DNA of 24,562 bases from Bacillota bacterium (lineage in GTDB: Bacteria; Bacillota; Clostridia; Acetivibrionales; DSM-1351), in the NCBI GenBank assembly GCA_023416275.1, contig JAEZIB010000088.1, forward strand, positions 1 through 24,562. The letters are read 5' to 3'. Shown piece after piece: positions 7,401 through 15,161 of this stretch. Within the stretch, counting starts at the first letter, position 1; each line of letters starts with the position of its first letter. The notes below the pieces were generated by a model that was given only the letters and a program-made list of their open reading frames with translations, made no database searches and was not told the origin of the DNA. A program made the translations under genes and the position numbers.

Positions 7401-7708
7401 TTATTGGAGAGGTAAGGATGATGGGAATGACAAGTACTTTTTAAAGGAGGTGCCAAAACCATGTTATACTAATTTGCATTTAAAATGTTGAATTACATTT
7501 TAAATAGCCGCATTTACGGCTATGGAGGGAAGCCCCCAAATGTTGTTCAATACTATGAGTCGATGCATATGCAGCGCATCGCGTCAAGCGATAATCTAAA
7601 ATATTGTTTTTATATTTTAAATACGAAATAGTATTATTACAAAGAGCAGTTGCAGTTCATTATGGGCTACTCTCTTTGAACGCAATTTTATGTGACATGG
7701 GAATATAA
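7400..7708 (+). promoter_or_regulatory. Hairpin-rich candidate leader RNA of manC
   Basis: A chain of stems precedes manC: 7481-7502 (8 bp), 7504-7523 (ATAGCCG/CGGCTAT), 7561-7581 (CGATGC/GCATCG) and 7597-7619 (8 bp). Then CAAAGAG (7640-7646) can pair with CTCTTTG (7672-7678) while TTGCaGTT (7650-7657) can pair with AACGCAA (7679-7685). The two pairings interleave as an H-type pseudoknot about 25 bases before the start codon. Two tiny ORFs with good ribosome binding sites occur at its head (7418-7444, eight codons; 7461-7472, three codons). I do not recognise a known riboswitch class, so regulation is inferred from the density of structure only. Confidence 0.4.
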
Positions 7709-8779
7709 ATGGATAAATTCATAGTTATAATGGCAGGTGGATCTGGAACAAGATTGTGGCCCCTTTCCAGAGAAGTTAAGCCAAAGCAGTTTATTAATAT
7801 TGATGATGGGAATTGTATGTTGGTACGTACTATTGAGCGCGTATGCGAAATCGTTCCTGCAGAAAGGTGCTTTACTATAACCAATAAGATGCTTGTTGAT
7901 ATTACGCAGAAAACTGTTAAGGATTTAATACCTTATTCAAATATACTAGTAGAGCCAGAAAAGAAAAATACAGCAGCATGTATTTCTTATGCTACCTTAC
8001 TTTTAAAGGAAAGATATGGTGAAGGCTTAGTATGTTTTGTACCAGCAGATGGTTACGTTAAGGACAATAAAGCCTATAAAGATGCGATAGAACTTGCTTA
8101 TGCTGCTGCTGAAAAGACAAATGAATTAGTTATAATAGGCATCACACCCACTTATCCAGCAACAGGGTATGGTTATATTCAAATAGATAATGACGATGAT
8201 TCTGATAAAATATTGAGGGTATTGAAGTTTATTGAAAAACCTGATTTAGAAACAGCAAAAAAACTTATATCAACAGGTGAATATTTATGGAACGGTGGCA
8301 TTTTGGTGGGCACCATGGATGCAATAATAAAAAACATAACGGCATTCCTACCTAACCACTATAGCAAGTTATCCGATGCTATTAAGCATGTAGATGAAGG
8401 GAGCGGTAACACATATATTGAAAGTGCATATAATGAAATAAAAAATATATCTTTTGATAACGGAGTTCTTGAAAACAGCAAAGACGTTTATGTTGTAAAG
8501 GGTTCTTTCGATTGGGATGATATAGGTTCAATTGAAGCTTTATCAAAAATGATGGATATTGATGCTGATGGAAACGCAGTACGAGGTAAACATATAGGAG
8601 TAGAAACAAGTAATTCAGTGGTAGTTAGCGATGATAAAATTATTGCAACTATGGGCATAGATAATCTGATAGTTGTTAGCACTCCAGATGTAATACTTGT
8701 ATGTCCAAAAAATAGAGCACAGGATATCAAGACAATTGTTGACATTCTCAGATGTAATGGGTATAAAAACCTTTTATAA
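7709..8779 (+). CDS. manC: Mannose-1-phosphate guanylyltransferase
   Basis: Makes GDP-mannose from mannose-1-phosphate and GTP in the cytoplasm, the precursor used by gmd and fcl at the other end of the locus. The nucleotidyltransferase signature GGSGTRLWPLS is at residues 10-20, followed by KPKQF at 24-28. Further family motifs are FIEKPD and WNGGILV. At 356 residues it is the single-domain form without the C-terminal isomerase domain of longer ManC/AlgA proteins. The ATG start has only a weak site (GGGA, 6 bases upstream), consistent with control by the structured leader. The stop codon lies inside the first bases of a repeated structured element (8775 onward). Confidence 0.93.
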   Translation: MDKFIVIMAGGSGTRLWPLSREVKPKQFINIDDGNCMLVRTIERVCEIVPAERCFTITNKMLVDITQKTVKDLIPYSNILVEPEKKNTAACISYATLLLKERYGEGLVCFVPADGYVKDNKAYKDAIELAYAAAEKTNELVIIGITPTYPATGYGYIQIDNDDDSDKILRVLKFIEKPDLETAKKLISTGEYLWNGGILVGTMDAIIKNITAFLPNHYSKLSDAIKHVDEGSGNTYIESAYNEIKNISFDNGVLENSKDVYVVKGSFDWDDIGSIEALSKMMDIDADGNAVRGKHIGVETSNSVVVSDDKIIATMGIDNLIVVSTPDVILVCPKNRAQDIKTIVDILRCNGYKNLL

Positions 8780-8912
8780 CGAGGCAAGAAATTGTTACCC
8801 ACTTCTATAAGTAGCGGTTAACGCTTCGGTATTCAGGAGATGAGAATATCTCCGGCCTCACTTACACGCCGCTGATGTAATGAAATTTCTACAATCAAAA
8901 ATTTCATTTTGT
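8775..8912 (+). repeat. Copy 2 of the two-copy structured element
   Basis: Begins at TATAACGAGGCA, whose TAA is the manC stop codon. Visible stems are ACTT-CTAT-AAGT, AGCG-GTTAA-CGCT, GGAGAT/ATCTCC and a long-range AGCGG/CCGCT pair closing the middle. At the end ATGAAATT pairs with AATTTCAT followed by TTTTG, a terminator-like hairpin (8880-8910). The first 70 bases match the copy at 200-272. It could be a non-coding RNA, a regulatory leader or the relic of a mobile element. Confidence 0.45.
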
Positions 8913-9199
8913 ATAGGCGTAATAAAGGAATGTTGATTAGTGAAATATGCTTCAAATAAGTATTCTACAAAACAAATAATATGATTTGGGGTTAACTATA
9001 TACGCGAAACGCTTATGACTATATATCCAAATTTACACAAAAAATAGTCTATTGGAGTGGGAGACTTATCAAGGGTTTGTTGAGGGAGGTTCTCTAACTA
9101 ATTTATGCGATTATTTCATTCAACCTTCTATTGAAAAGTCTTTCACACCTACAATTTTCAGATGCTAGTGACAGATGTAATATGAAAGGAGTAGCCAAA
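8913..9199. other. Intergenic DNA before the E1 alpha gene
   Basis: No gene is supported here. An upstream in-frame extension of the E1 gene starts at 9131 but lacks a ribosome binding site and family similarity. A GCG-AAA-CGC mini-hairpin flanked by ACTATAT repeats lies at about 8995-9030. No clear promoter seen. Confidence 0.3.
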
Positions 9200-10168
9200 A
9201 TGCTCGAAAATGATAAACTCATTGAACTGTATAAGACAATGCAGACTATTCGAATGGTTGAGCATAGAATTGAGGATGAATATAAGTATGATGAAATAAA
9301 GACACCAATACATTTGTCTATTGGTCAGGAAGCAATATCAGCAGGGGTATGTATTCATCTTGAAAAAGGTGATAGTGTAATTGGAACACACCGTAGTCAT
9401 GCACAGTATATTGCAAAGGGTGGAGACATAAATAAAATGGTAGCTGAGCTATATCTGCGTAAAACAGGATGCTCTTTGGGTAGAGGTGGCTCAATGCATT
9501 TAATTGATCCTAAAGCTGGAGTACTTGGTTCTACTGCTATTGTAGGGGGAAGTATTCCCATTGGTACAGGTGTTGCCCTTGCAGCGAAGCTGCAGAACAA
9601 AAATAATGTAACAGCGATATTTTTCGGGGATGGAGCAGTAGATGAGGGTACTTTCCACGAAAGCCTGAATTTTGCAGCACTAAAAAAGCTACCAGCAATA
9701 TATATATGCGAAAACAATTCATATGCAATTAATTCACATGAACTGGTAAGACATTCATCAAACCAAATATACAAGTGGGCTGAAGGATATGGGATACCTT
9801 CCTATCAGATAGATGGAAATGATGTTCTAAAAGTTGCTGATATAGCTCAAAAAGCTATTTCAAGAGCTAGAAGGGGGGAAGGGCCATCGTTGCTTGAATG
9901 TAATACATATAGGTGGAAAGGACATATCGGGACGGTAAATGATATTGGTGAAGGTATGAGACCTCAATCCGAATATGATTACTGGATTTCTAAATGCCCA
10001 ATAAAATGGTTCAGAGATTACCTAAAAGACATTGGTGTTCTTGATGACAATACGGTTCAGAGCATTGATGATGAAATAAATCAGATAATAAAGGAAGCTT
10101 TTGAGTTTGCTCAAAATTCTCCGAAGCCATTACCCAGTGACTTACTTGAGTTTGTATATGCTGATTGA
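9200..10168 (+). CDS. Thiamine-diphosphate-dependent dehydrogenase E1 alpha-like subunit
   Basis: 322-residue homolog of the alpha subunit of 2-oxoacid (pyruvate/acetoin) dehydrogenase E1. The thiamine-diphosphate/Mg motif runs from GDG at residues 143-145 to Asn172-Asn173, with GTHRSHAQYIAKGG and GRGGSMH upstream as in the family. I chose ATG 9200 because AAAGGAG lies at the right distance and homology starts just after it; an upstream ATG at 9131 would add 23 unrelated residues. It is followed by its beta partner, but no E2, E3 or lipoyl-protein gene is present. In this sugar locus it may perform a carboligase-type or decarboxylation step on a nucleotide sugar or a small 2-oxoacid; that function is inference. 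Confidence 0.88.
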   Translation: MLENDKLIELYKTMQTIRMVEHRIEDEYKYDEIKTPIHLSIGQEAISAGVCIHLEKGDSVIGTHRSHAQYIAKGGDINKMVAELYLRKTGCSLGRGGSMHLIDPKAGVLGSTAIVGGSIPIGTGVALAAKLQNKNNVTAIFFGDGAVDEGTFHESLNFAALKKLPAIYICENNSYAINSHELVRHSSNQIYKWAEGYGIPSYQIDGNDVLKVADIAQKAISRARRGEGPSLLECNTYRWKGHIGTVNDIGEGMRPQSEYDYWISKCPIKWFRDYLKDIGVLDDNTVQSIDDEINQIIKEAFEFAQNSPKPLPSDLLEFVYAD

Positions 10169-10225
10169 GCAGAAATGATATTTGTCAAACAAATTTTGTG
10201 CCCAAATGGGGTGAGGGAGGTTAGT

Positions 10226-11266
10226 ATGCCCTGGACAACAATTGAAGTTGAAAAGCAGGATAAATTTTATATTAAAGACGAATCAAATGAAGGCAGAATT
10301 ATTTCATATAAGGATGCCATATATGAAGCCTTAGATCAATCTATGGCAAGGGATTCAAGGGTCTTTATAATGGGTGAGGGTGTTGATGACCCATCTGGTG
10401 TATTTGGGACAACAAAAGGTTTGCATGAGAAATACGGTGCCGACAGAGTATTTGATACCCCAATTGCTGAAAATTCTTTGACCGGTATGGTAACAGGAGC
10501 TGCGATGGCTGGACTTAGGCCGATTTTTGTACACAGCCGAATGGACTTTTTAATTATTTCCTTGGATCAATTGGTGAACCACGCCTGTAAATGGAGCTAT
10601 ATGTTTGGAGGCAAAGTGAAGATTCCCTTGGTGGTTCGTACTATCAGTGCGAGGGGCTGGGGCTCGGGGGCACAGCATTCACAATGCGTACAGGGTATGA
10701 TGATGAACGTACCAGGTCTGAAAATCGCTACCCCTGCTACACCCTATGATGCAAAGGGACTGTTGATTTCAAGCATAATAGACAATAATCCCGTATTATT
10801 TGTTGAACACAGATGGCTTTATAAGACTATGGGTAATGTTCCTGATAACCTATATTCCATTCCTTTTGGAAAGGGTATGGTAAGAAGAAAAGGTACTGAT
10901 GTTACTATAGTAGCAGTATCTTATATGGTAATAGAGGCTCTGAAAGCTGCGGAAAAGCTACAGTCTGAAAATATATCTGCAGAGGTTATAGATTTACGAA
11001 CTATAAAGCCTATTGATGAGGATATAATTTTTGAATCACTTGCAAAGACTGGGAAGCTCTTAATAACAGATACAGGCTGCAAAACAGGAGGAGTTGCGTC
11101 AGAAATATCGGCTGTTGTGGCTGAAAAGGCCTTTCATTTATTGAAAAAGCCTATTGAAAGAGTATGCTGTCCGGATGTACCAACACCGGCAAGTGATGTT
11201 TTGGAAAAAGCTTATTATCAGGATTCTGAAAGTATTATTAATAAAGTACTGGATATGGTGAAGTAA
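10226..11266 (+). CDS. Thiamine-diphosphate-dependent dehydrogenase E1 beta-like subunit
   Basis: 346-residue partner of the preceding alpha subunit. The N-terminal domain has GEGVDDPSGVFGTTKGL and DTPIAEN with the cofactor-activating glutamate (Glu82). The C-terminal transketolase-like domain has RTIKPIDEDIIFESLAKTGKLL-type features. It has about 25 more N-terminal residues than typical pyruvate dehydrogenase beta subunits. ATG 10226 was chosen because it has GAGGGAGG just upstream; an earlier ATG at 10175 lacks one. Only 57 bases separate it from the alpha gene, so the two are probably co-translated and form an alpha2beta2 enzyme. Confidence 0.88.
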   Translation: MPWTTIEVEKQDKFYIKDESNEGRIISYKDAIYEALDQSMARDSRVFIMGEGVDDPSGVFGTTKGLHEKYGADRVFDTPIAENSLTGMVTGAAMAGLRPIFVHSRMDFLIISLDQLVNHACKWSYMFGGKVKIPLVVRTISARGWGSGAQHSQCVQGMMMNVPGLKIATPATPYDAKGLLISSIIDNNPVLFVEHRWLYKTMGNVPDNLYSIPFGKGMVRRKGTDVTIVAVSYMVIEALKAAEKLQSENISAEVIDLRTIKPIDEDIIFESLAKTGKLLITDTGCKTGGVASEISAVVAEKAFHLLKKPIERVCCPDVPTPASDVLEKAYYQDSESIINKVLDMVK

Positions 11267-11300
11267 CTGGATGTAGTGAGCAGGGGGTGGGGTCCGCAAT

Positions 11301-12344
11301 ATGGACAAAATTATTGAACAGGATTGCTTAGAGTATATAAAACGAATTAATCTTGTACCGTTGTATGGAAAGACAGTGTTAATAACAGGTGCTAACGGTT
11401 TAATAGGAACTTATATAATATATATGCTCCATTTGGTAAATACAATGGAGGGAGCAAATATTAATATAGTCGGAGTCAGCAAAAATGCTCCTTGTCAGGC
11501 GCTAAGAGATATTTTTGACAATAAATATAAATTTATTTCGGCTGATCTCAATAAAATAGATTATACGGAATTGCAGCTACACACTGATTATATTATTCAT
11601 GGTGCAACCTATGCACAGCCTGGCAAGTTCTTAAGAAATTATCTTGATACTATGCATCTGAATACCTCTGCGACTGAAAAGCTTTTGCAAAAGGCAAAGG
11701 ACGATGGTGCTAAGTTCCTATTTTTAAGCTCTTCAGAAGTTTATGGAGAACCTGACGAAAATAACATTCCGACGCCAGAAGAATATCCTGGACTGTGTTC
11801 GCCTGTGGGTATAAGAGCTATTTATTCTGAATCCAAAAGGATGGGTGAAACACTTTGTTTTGCATATAAAAACTTTGAAGGTATTGATGCTAAAATAGCC
11901 AGAATATCTATGACCTATGGTCCAGGTGTAAAACTTGATGACGAAAGGGTAATGGCAAATTTTATAAAGCAAGCACTGAATGACAAGAAGATTGTTATGC
12001 TTGATGACGGAAGCAAGGTGAGGACATTTTGTTATATTGCAGATGGTGCACTGATGCTGCTTAATATTCTTTTATATGGCAATGATTTTGTTTACAATGT
12101 AGGAGGAAAGGATTGCATAAGCATAAGAAGGCTGGCTGAGGAGATATGTGCACTGACAGGAAGTACTCTTGCGGTTGAGCTACATACGCAGCCTCTAGCA
12201 CAAGATATTAAAGTGTCCCCTGAACATGTGGAATTGGATATAAGAAAGATATGTTCAGAATTTCAGCTTGAACATTTTAAACCCTTCGAGGAGGGACTGA
12301 CTCGTACAATTGTTTGGAATGTGCTGAGAAGTAAGGGGCTGTAG
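11301..12344 (+). CDS. NAD-dependent nucleotide-sugar epimerase/dehydratase (extended SDR)
   Basis: 347 residues of the extended short-chain dehydrogenase family. The NAD motif TGANGLIG is at residues 29-36. The catalytic Ser-Tyr-Lys set appears as LSSSEVYGE (about 142-150) and YSESK (Tyr175, Lys179). The layout resembles UDP-glucuronate decarboxylases and dTDP-glucose 4,6-dehydratases, but I cannot fix the substrate. It follows the E1 pair by 34 bases and is likely in the same operon. It may supply or finish the keto sugar on which the E1 enzyme acts. Start ATG is preceded by a G-rich site (CAGGGGGTGGGG). Confidence 0.85.
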   Translation: MDKIIEQDCLEYIKRINLVPLYGKTVLITGANGLIGTYIIYMLHLVNTMEGANINIVGVSKNAPCQALRDIFDNKYKFISADLNKIDYTELQLHTDYIIHGATYAQPGKFLRNYLDTMHLNTSATEKLLQKAKDDGAKFLFLSSSEVYGEPDENNIPTPEEYPGLCSPVGIRAIYSESKRMGETLCFAYKNFEGIDAKIARISMTYGPGVKLDDERVMANFIKQALNDKKIVMLDDGSKVRTFCYIADGALMLLNILLYGNDFVYNVGGKDCISIRRLAEEICALTGSTLAVELHTQPLAQDIKVSPEHVELDIRKICSEFQLEHFKPFEEGLTRTIVWNVLRSKGL

Positions 12345-12414
12345 GTTTCTATATTTGAATTAACTTCGAAAGTTGATTTAATATTTTGTTATTCTTAATT
12401 TGTAATATATAAAA

Positions 12415-12469
12415 CCCCATGATATTATAGTAATATGAATGTAATACTAATTCGCATAAGATCATGGGG
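12415..12469 (+). promoter_or_regulatory. Inverted repeat overlapping a ribosome binding site
   Basis: CCCCATGAT (12415-12423) and ATCATGGGG (12461-12469) form a perfect 9-bp inverted repeat. The right arm includes the GGGG of the GGGGTGAAG site for the gene starting at 12479. In RNA, pairing would hide that site; in DNA it could be an operator. Confidence 0.4.
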
Positions 12470-12478
12470 TGAAGCCAT

Positions 12479-12721
12479 ATGGGAAAGTTAGTTTTAGTTA
12501 TCTTAGTTCTTGTAGTATTACTTTGTTTTTGTATATATAACAGTTGGTTTCAGAGAGAAAAAAGTAAAAGTATGTTTGAACATGAGAAAAAGAAGATATC
12601 GCCTTTTAACAGCTATAAAGCGTGGGCAATATATTCTATTGTCATTGTTTTAGTCATCTTTTTAATAATCGGATATCAAATATATACTTTGATGGATACA
12701 ATTAAAAATTATGTTGCTTAG
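12479..12721 (+). CDS. Small two-span membrane protein, function unknown
   Basis: 80 residues. Residues 3-20 form a first hydrophobic segment (LVLVILVLVVLLCFCIY) and about 50-70 a second, separated by a basic, polar loop (QREKSKS...EKKK). It looks like a small inner-membrane hairpin protein. I do not recognise the family. Start ATG has GGGGTGAAG at 5-base spacing. It stands alone between the sugar-enzyme genes and the glycosyltransferase genes, with a terminator downstream (12794-12823). Reading frame, ribosome binding site and clear segments support it as real. Confidence 0.7.
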   Translation: MGKLVLVILVLVVLLCFCIYNSWFQREKSKSMFEHEKKKISPFNSYKAWAIYSIVIVLVIFLIIGYQIYTLMDTIKNYVA

Positions 12722-12793
12722 TATTATATATAATACATATTACTCAACTTTAGCAGTTGAAAAATTTAAGCGTTCAAACCTTATCAATGCAGA

Positions 12794-12823
12794 AAACTTC
12801 CTGTTTTATTTGGCAGGAAGTTT
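12794..12823 (+). terminator. Terminator after the small membrane protein gene
   Basis: AAACTTCCTG pairs perfectly with CAGGAAGTTT across a 10-base loop, followed by ATTTATTTATTT. Confidence 0.75.
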
Positions 12824-12866
12824 ATTTATTTCATAAGATGGAAATTTTATTTTATATTTACCATTC

Positions 12867-12894
12867 ACACTTCAATTATGGATTACATAATATA
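12867..12894 (+). promoter_or_regulatory. Candidate sigma-K-type promoter for the glycosyltransferase genes
   Basis: AC (12867-12868), 17 bp, CATAATATA (12886-12894) fits the mother-cell sigma-K pattern AC-N16/17-CATANNNTA. It lies just before the first glycosyltransferase start. Such short patterns arise by chance in A/T-rich DNA, so support is moderate. Confidence 0.4.
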
Positions 12895-12928
12895 ACATGA
12901 TAACCATTCTTATGAGGTGATAAGAAAC

Positions 12929-14098
12929 ATGTCAAGTGATAGATTTCTACTTATTAAAGCTTGGAGTTATACGCTATGGGCTGACATTGATCATGTATTG
13001 TGCCAGCTTCTAATAGCTGAGATAACAAACAGAATTCCCGTCATTTATTGGCCTACACACTGTCTGCACAATGGACTTGTCCAAACAAACGGATTTGAAT
13101 TATATTTCGAACCAATTTCTAACTACACAATTTACCACATAGCAAAACCAGATTATACCTATTACCCACCAATATGGGATTCAGATAGCTTATTAGCTGA
13201 TGATCGAAATAGGGATACCTGGATGTATCGTAATATTGGAGATATTATTAGCAGTGATGCAAACGTGGTTGTGGGTGATGCCTACTATAATGTGTCTGAG
13301 CTAATTCCCTTTCTCAAGAAAAACCACTCAGTGTATGGAATGAATTCAGAGCAGATATATCATTATCTTTATAGTAAATATATAAGAATTAAGCCTGATA
13401 TAGATATGGAAATACAGAGCTACTACAACACATTGATTAAGAACAATTATCCTGTCTTAGCTGTTCATGTACGCAGAGTTGACAAAAGTGTGGTATTTGA
13501 TGCGAGAAATTCCAAAGAATATGGAAATCAATACTGGAATAAGGTTTATAAACGGTACACCAAAAAGCACAATGAAGATAAAATCAGAAAAATATATCCA
13601 AAGGGTAAGCTTAAGAAGCCTAATGACTTGTACAAATCTGAGATTCGTAAATATATAGAAAAATATAATATTAAGAAAATATTTTTACTTACTGATTGTG
13701 AGGAGACAGTCAGAGAATATAAAAAGCTTTATGGTTCTATGCTGTTATTCACTGATTGCAAGAGAGTTTTAGGCGGAGAAAGTACTTCACATATGGAAAA
13801 TCCTATGATAAAAAGGCGCAGAGGTGTTGAGATTATAAAAGATACTTATATTGCTTCTAAATGTGACTTTTTTATCGGAAATGATTTTTCCCATCTATCC
13901 CATACGGTAACACGGATAAAGGACTGGGGAGATAGAAGTGTGAGCCTCTTATACTGGCTCTATAAAAAGCTTAAATACCCTATAAATGTAATACTTATAG
14001 TAAAAAAGGACAGTAATAATATTTTATCTCGCATGAAAAAAAGAGCTATAGAGCTTATAGATAAATATAAAAAGAAGCTATTAAAGGGGGGTTCTTGA
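12929..14098 (+). CDS. Glycosyltransferase paralog 1, fucosyltransferase-like
   Basis: 389 residues, predicted soluble GT-B type enzyme. The N-terminal signature is DRFLLIK, then WADIDHVLCQLLIAE and NRIPVIYW. At residues 180-185 is HVRRVD, the HxRxxD-type motif of GDP-fucose transferases (GT11/GT23/O-fucosyltransferase-like). At about 298-325 is GVEIIKDTYIASKCDFFIGND, the donor-site region of the same superfamily. Compared with paralog 2 it has about 40 extra, mostly basic residues after the HxRxxD motif (187-236), and a basic C-terminal tail. ATG 12929 was chosen over GTG 12917 because GAGGTGAT sits just upstream. With GDP-fucose genes nearby, GDP-L-fucose is the likely donor; this is inference. 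Confidence 0.75.
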   Translation: MSSDRFLLIKAWSYTLWADIDHVLCQLLIAEITNRIPVIYWPTHCLHNGLVQTNGFELYFEPISNYTIYHIAKPDYTYYPPIWDSDSLLADDRNRDTWMYRNIGDIISSDANVVVGDAYYNVSELIPFLKKNHSVYGMNSEQIYHYLYSKYIRIKPDIDMEIQSYYNTLIKNNYPVLAVHVRRVDKSVVFDARNSKEYGNQYWNKVYKRYTKKHNEDKIRKIYPKGKLKKPNDLYKSEIRKYIEKYNIKKIFLLTDCEETVREYKKLYGSMLLFTDCKRVLGGESTSHMENPMIKRRRGVEIIKDTYIASKCDFFIGNDFSHLSHTVTRIKDWGDRSVSLLYWLYKKLKYPINVILIVKKDSNNILSRMKKRAIELIDKYKKKLLKGGS

Positions 14099-14099
14099 T

Positions 14100-15161
14100 A
14101 TGCCAAGCGAGAGATTTTTGCTTATTAAGTCTTGGGGGTGTGGTTTTTGGTCAGATGTTGACCATGTTATGGGGCAATTGCTTGTGGCTGAATTGACAAA
14201 TAGAATTCCTGTAATTTATTGGGGTACTAATAGTCTTTATGCAGAATCCTTTAAAACAAATGCCTTTGATCTTTATTTTGAACCAGTATCTAATTATACC
14301 ATTTATGATGTTATTAAACCTCAATATACTTATTATCCGCCCATATGGAGATATGACAATGTAATGGTAGAGGATCTTGACAAAATCACATGGATCTACC
14401 GTAACTTAGGTGACCTGATGGGCAGTGAAGCAAATGTAGTTGTCAGTGATGTGCATTACTTTGTACGTCCAATAATAAATTACATTACAAAAGACCACTG
14501 GGCTTATGGAATGACTTCACAACAAATTTACAGAGGGCTTTTTGATAAGTATATAAAACTTAAACCAGATATTGAGCTTGAGATACAAGAATTTTATGAT
14601 ACAAAGCTGAAAGATTTCAGACCTACACTGGGAGTTCACATAAGAGGAGGAGACAAAATACGAGAGGTTGAGAATCTGTCAAGCTTAAATAAGAGATATC
14701 ATAATTCTATAGCTAATTATATAGATAAATATCAAATACAAAAAATTTTATTACTGACAGACTGTGAAGACATAGTGAAAGACTTTACAAAGAGATATGG
14801 TTCAAAGGTAGTGTTTACCGATTGCAGAAGAGGTGCTATAAATGCTACTGATAATGCTCCCCATTTGCAGGACTATACTCACAAAAGACGTAAGGGTATT
14901 GAAATAATTAAGGATACCTATTTGGCCTCGAAATGTGAATTTTTTATTGGAAATGGATATTCCAATGTATCATATACTGTAAAACGTTTGAGAGACTGGC
15001 AGGAGGACAATATAATATTGTTCTTCAGAGACTTGAAAAATGAAGTTAAATTAGCTAAAAAACGGTCAAAGGCTGTAATGATCAATTACTATCAAGAAGA
15101 AAAGAAACATAAGATTGATTACCCTGAATTGTACGGAGGTGTTAACACATATGTCAACTAA
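14100..15161 (+). CDS. Glycosyltransferase paralog 2, fucosyltransferase-like
   Basis: 353 residues, clear paralog of its two neighbours: ERFLLIKSWG, WSDVDHVMGQLLVAE and NRIPVIYWG at the start. HIRGGD lies at residues 180-185 and GIEIIKDTYLASKCEFFIGNGYSN at about 266-289. It keeps all residues of the HxRxxD motif and has the compact central region, so it looks like the reference copy. The start codon follows the previous stop after one base, with AAAGGGGGG upstream, and its 3' end overlaps the next gene by 11 bases. This indicates one transcript with coupled translation. Confidence 0.78.
   Translation: MPSERFLLIKSWGCGFWSDVDHVMGQLLVAELTNRIPVIYWGTNSLYAESFKTNAFDLYFEPVSNYTIYDVIKPQYTYYPPIWRYDNVMVEDLDKITWIYRNLGDLMGSEANVVVSDVHYFVRPIINYITKDHWAYGMTSQQIYRGLFDKYIKLKPDIELEIQEFYDTKLKDFRPTLGVHIRGGDKIREVENLSSLNKRYHNSIANYIDKYQIQKILLLTDCEDIVKDFTKRYGSKVVFTDCRRGAINATDNAPHLQDYTHKRRKGIEIIKDTYLASKCEFFIGNGYSNVSYTVKRLRDWQEDNIILFFRDLKNEVKLAKKRSKAVMINYYQEEKKHKIDYPELYGGVNTYVN

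Noticed and set aside
7660..7884. 74-codon minus-strand frame over the manC start
   Set aside because: Opposite the conserved nucleotidyltransferase signature; no ribosome binding site.
8775..8912. Assignment of the two-copy element to a cyclic-di-GMP riboswitch or an IS200/IS605 end
   Set aside because: I compared it from memory with consensus features of these classes and found no convincing match, so it is left unassigned.
9397..9774. 125-codon open frame antisense to the E1 alpha gene
   Set aside because: Shadow of a conserved gene with clear thiamine-diphosphate motifs; no supporting signals.
12744..12765. Possible fifth palindromic element (ACTCAACTTT then AGTTGAAA)
   Set aside because: Only a short arm-like hairpin is present and the conserved core is absent; a chance resemblance is likely.
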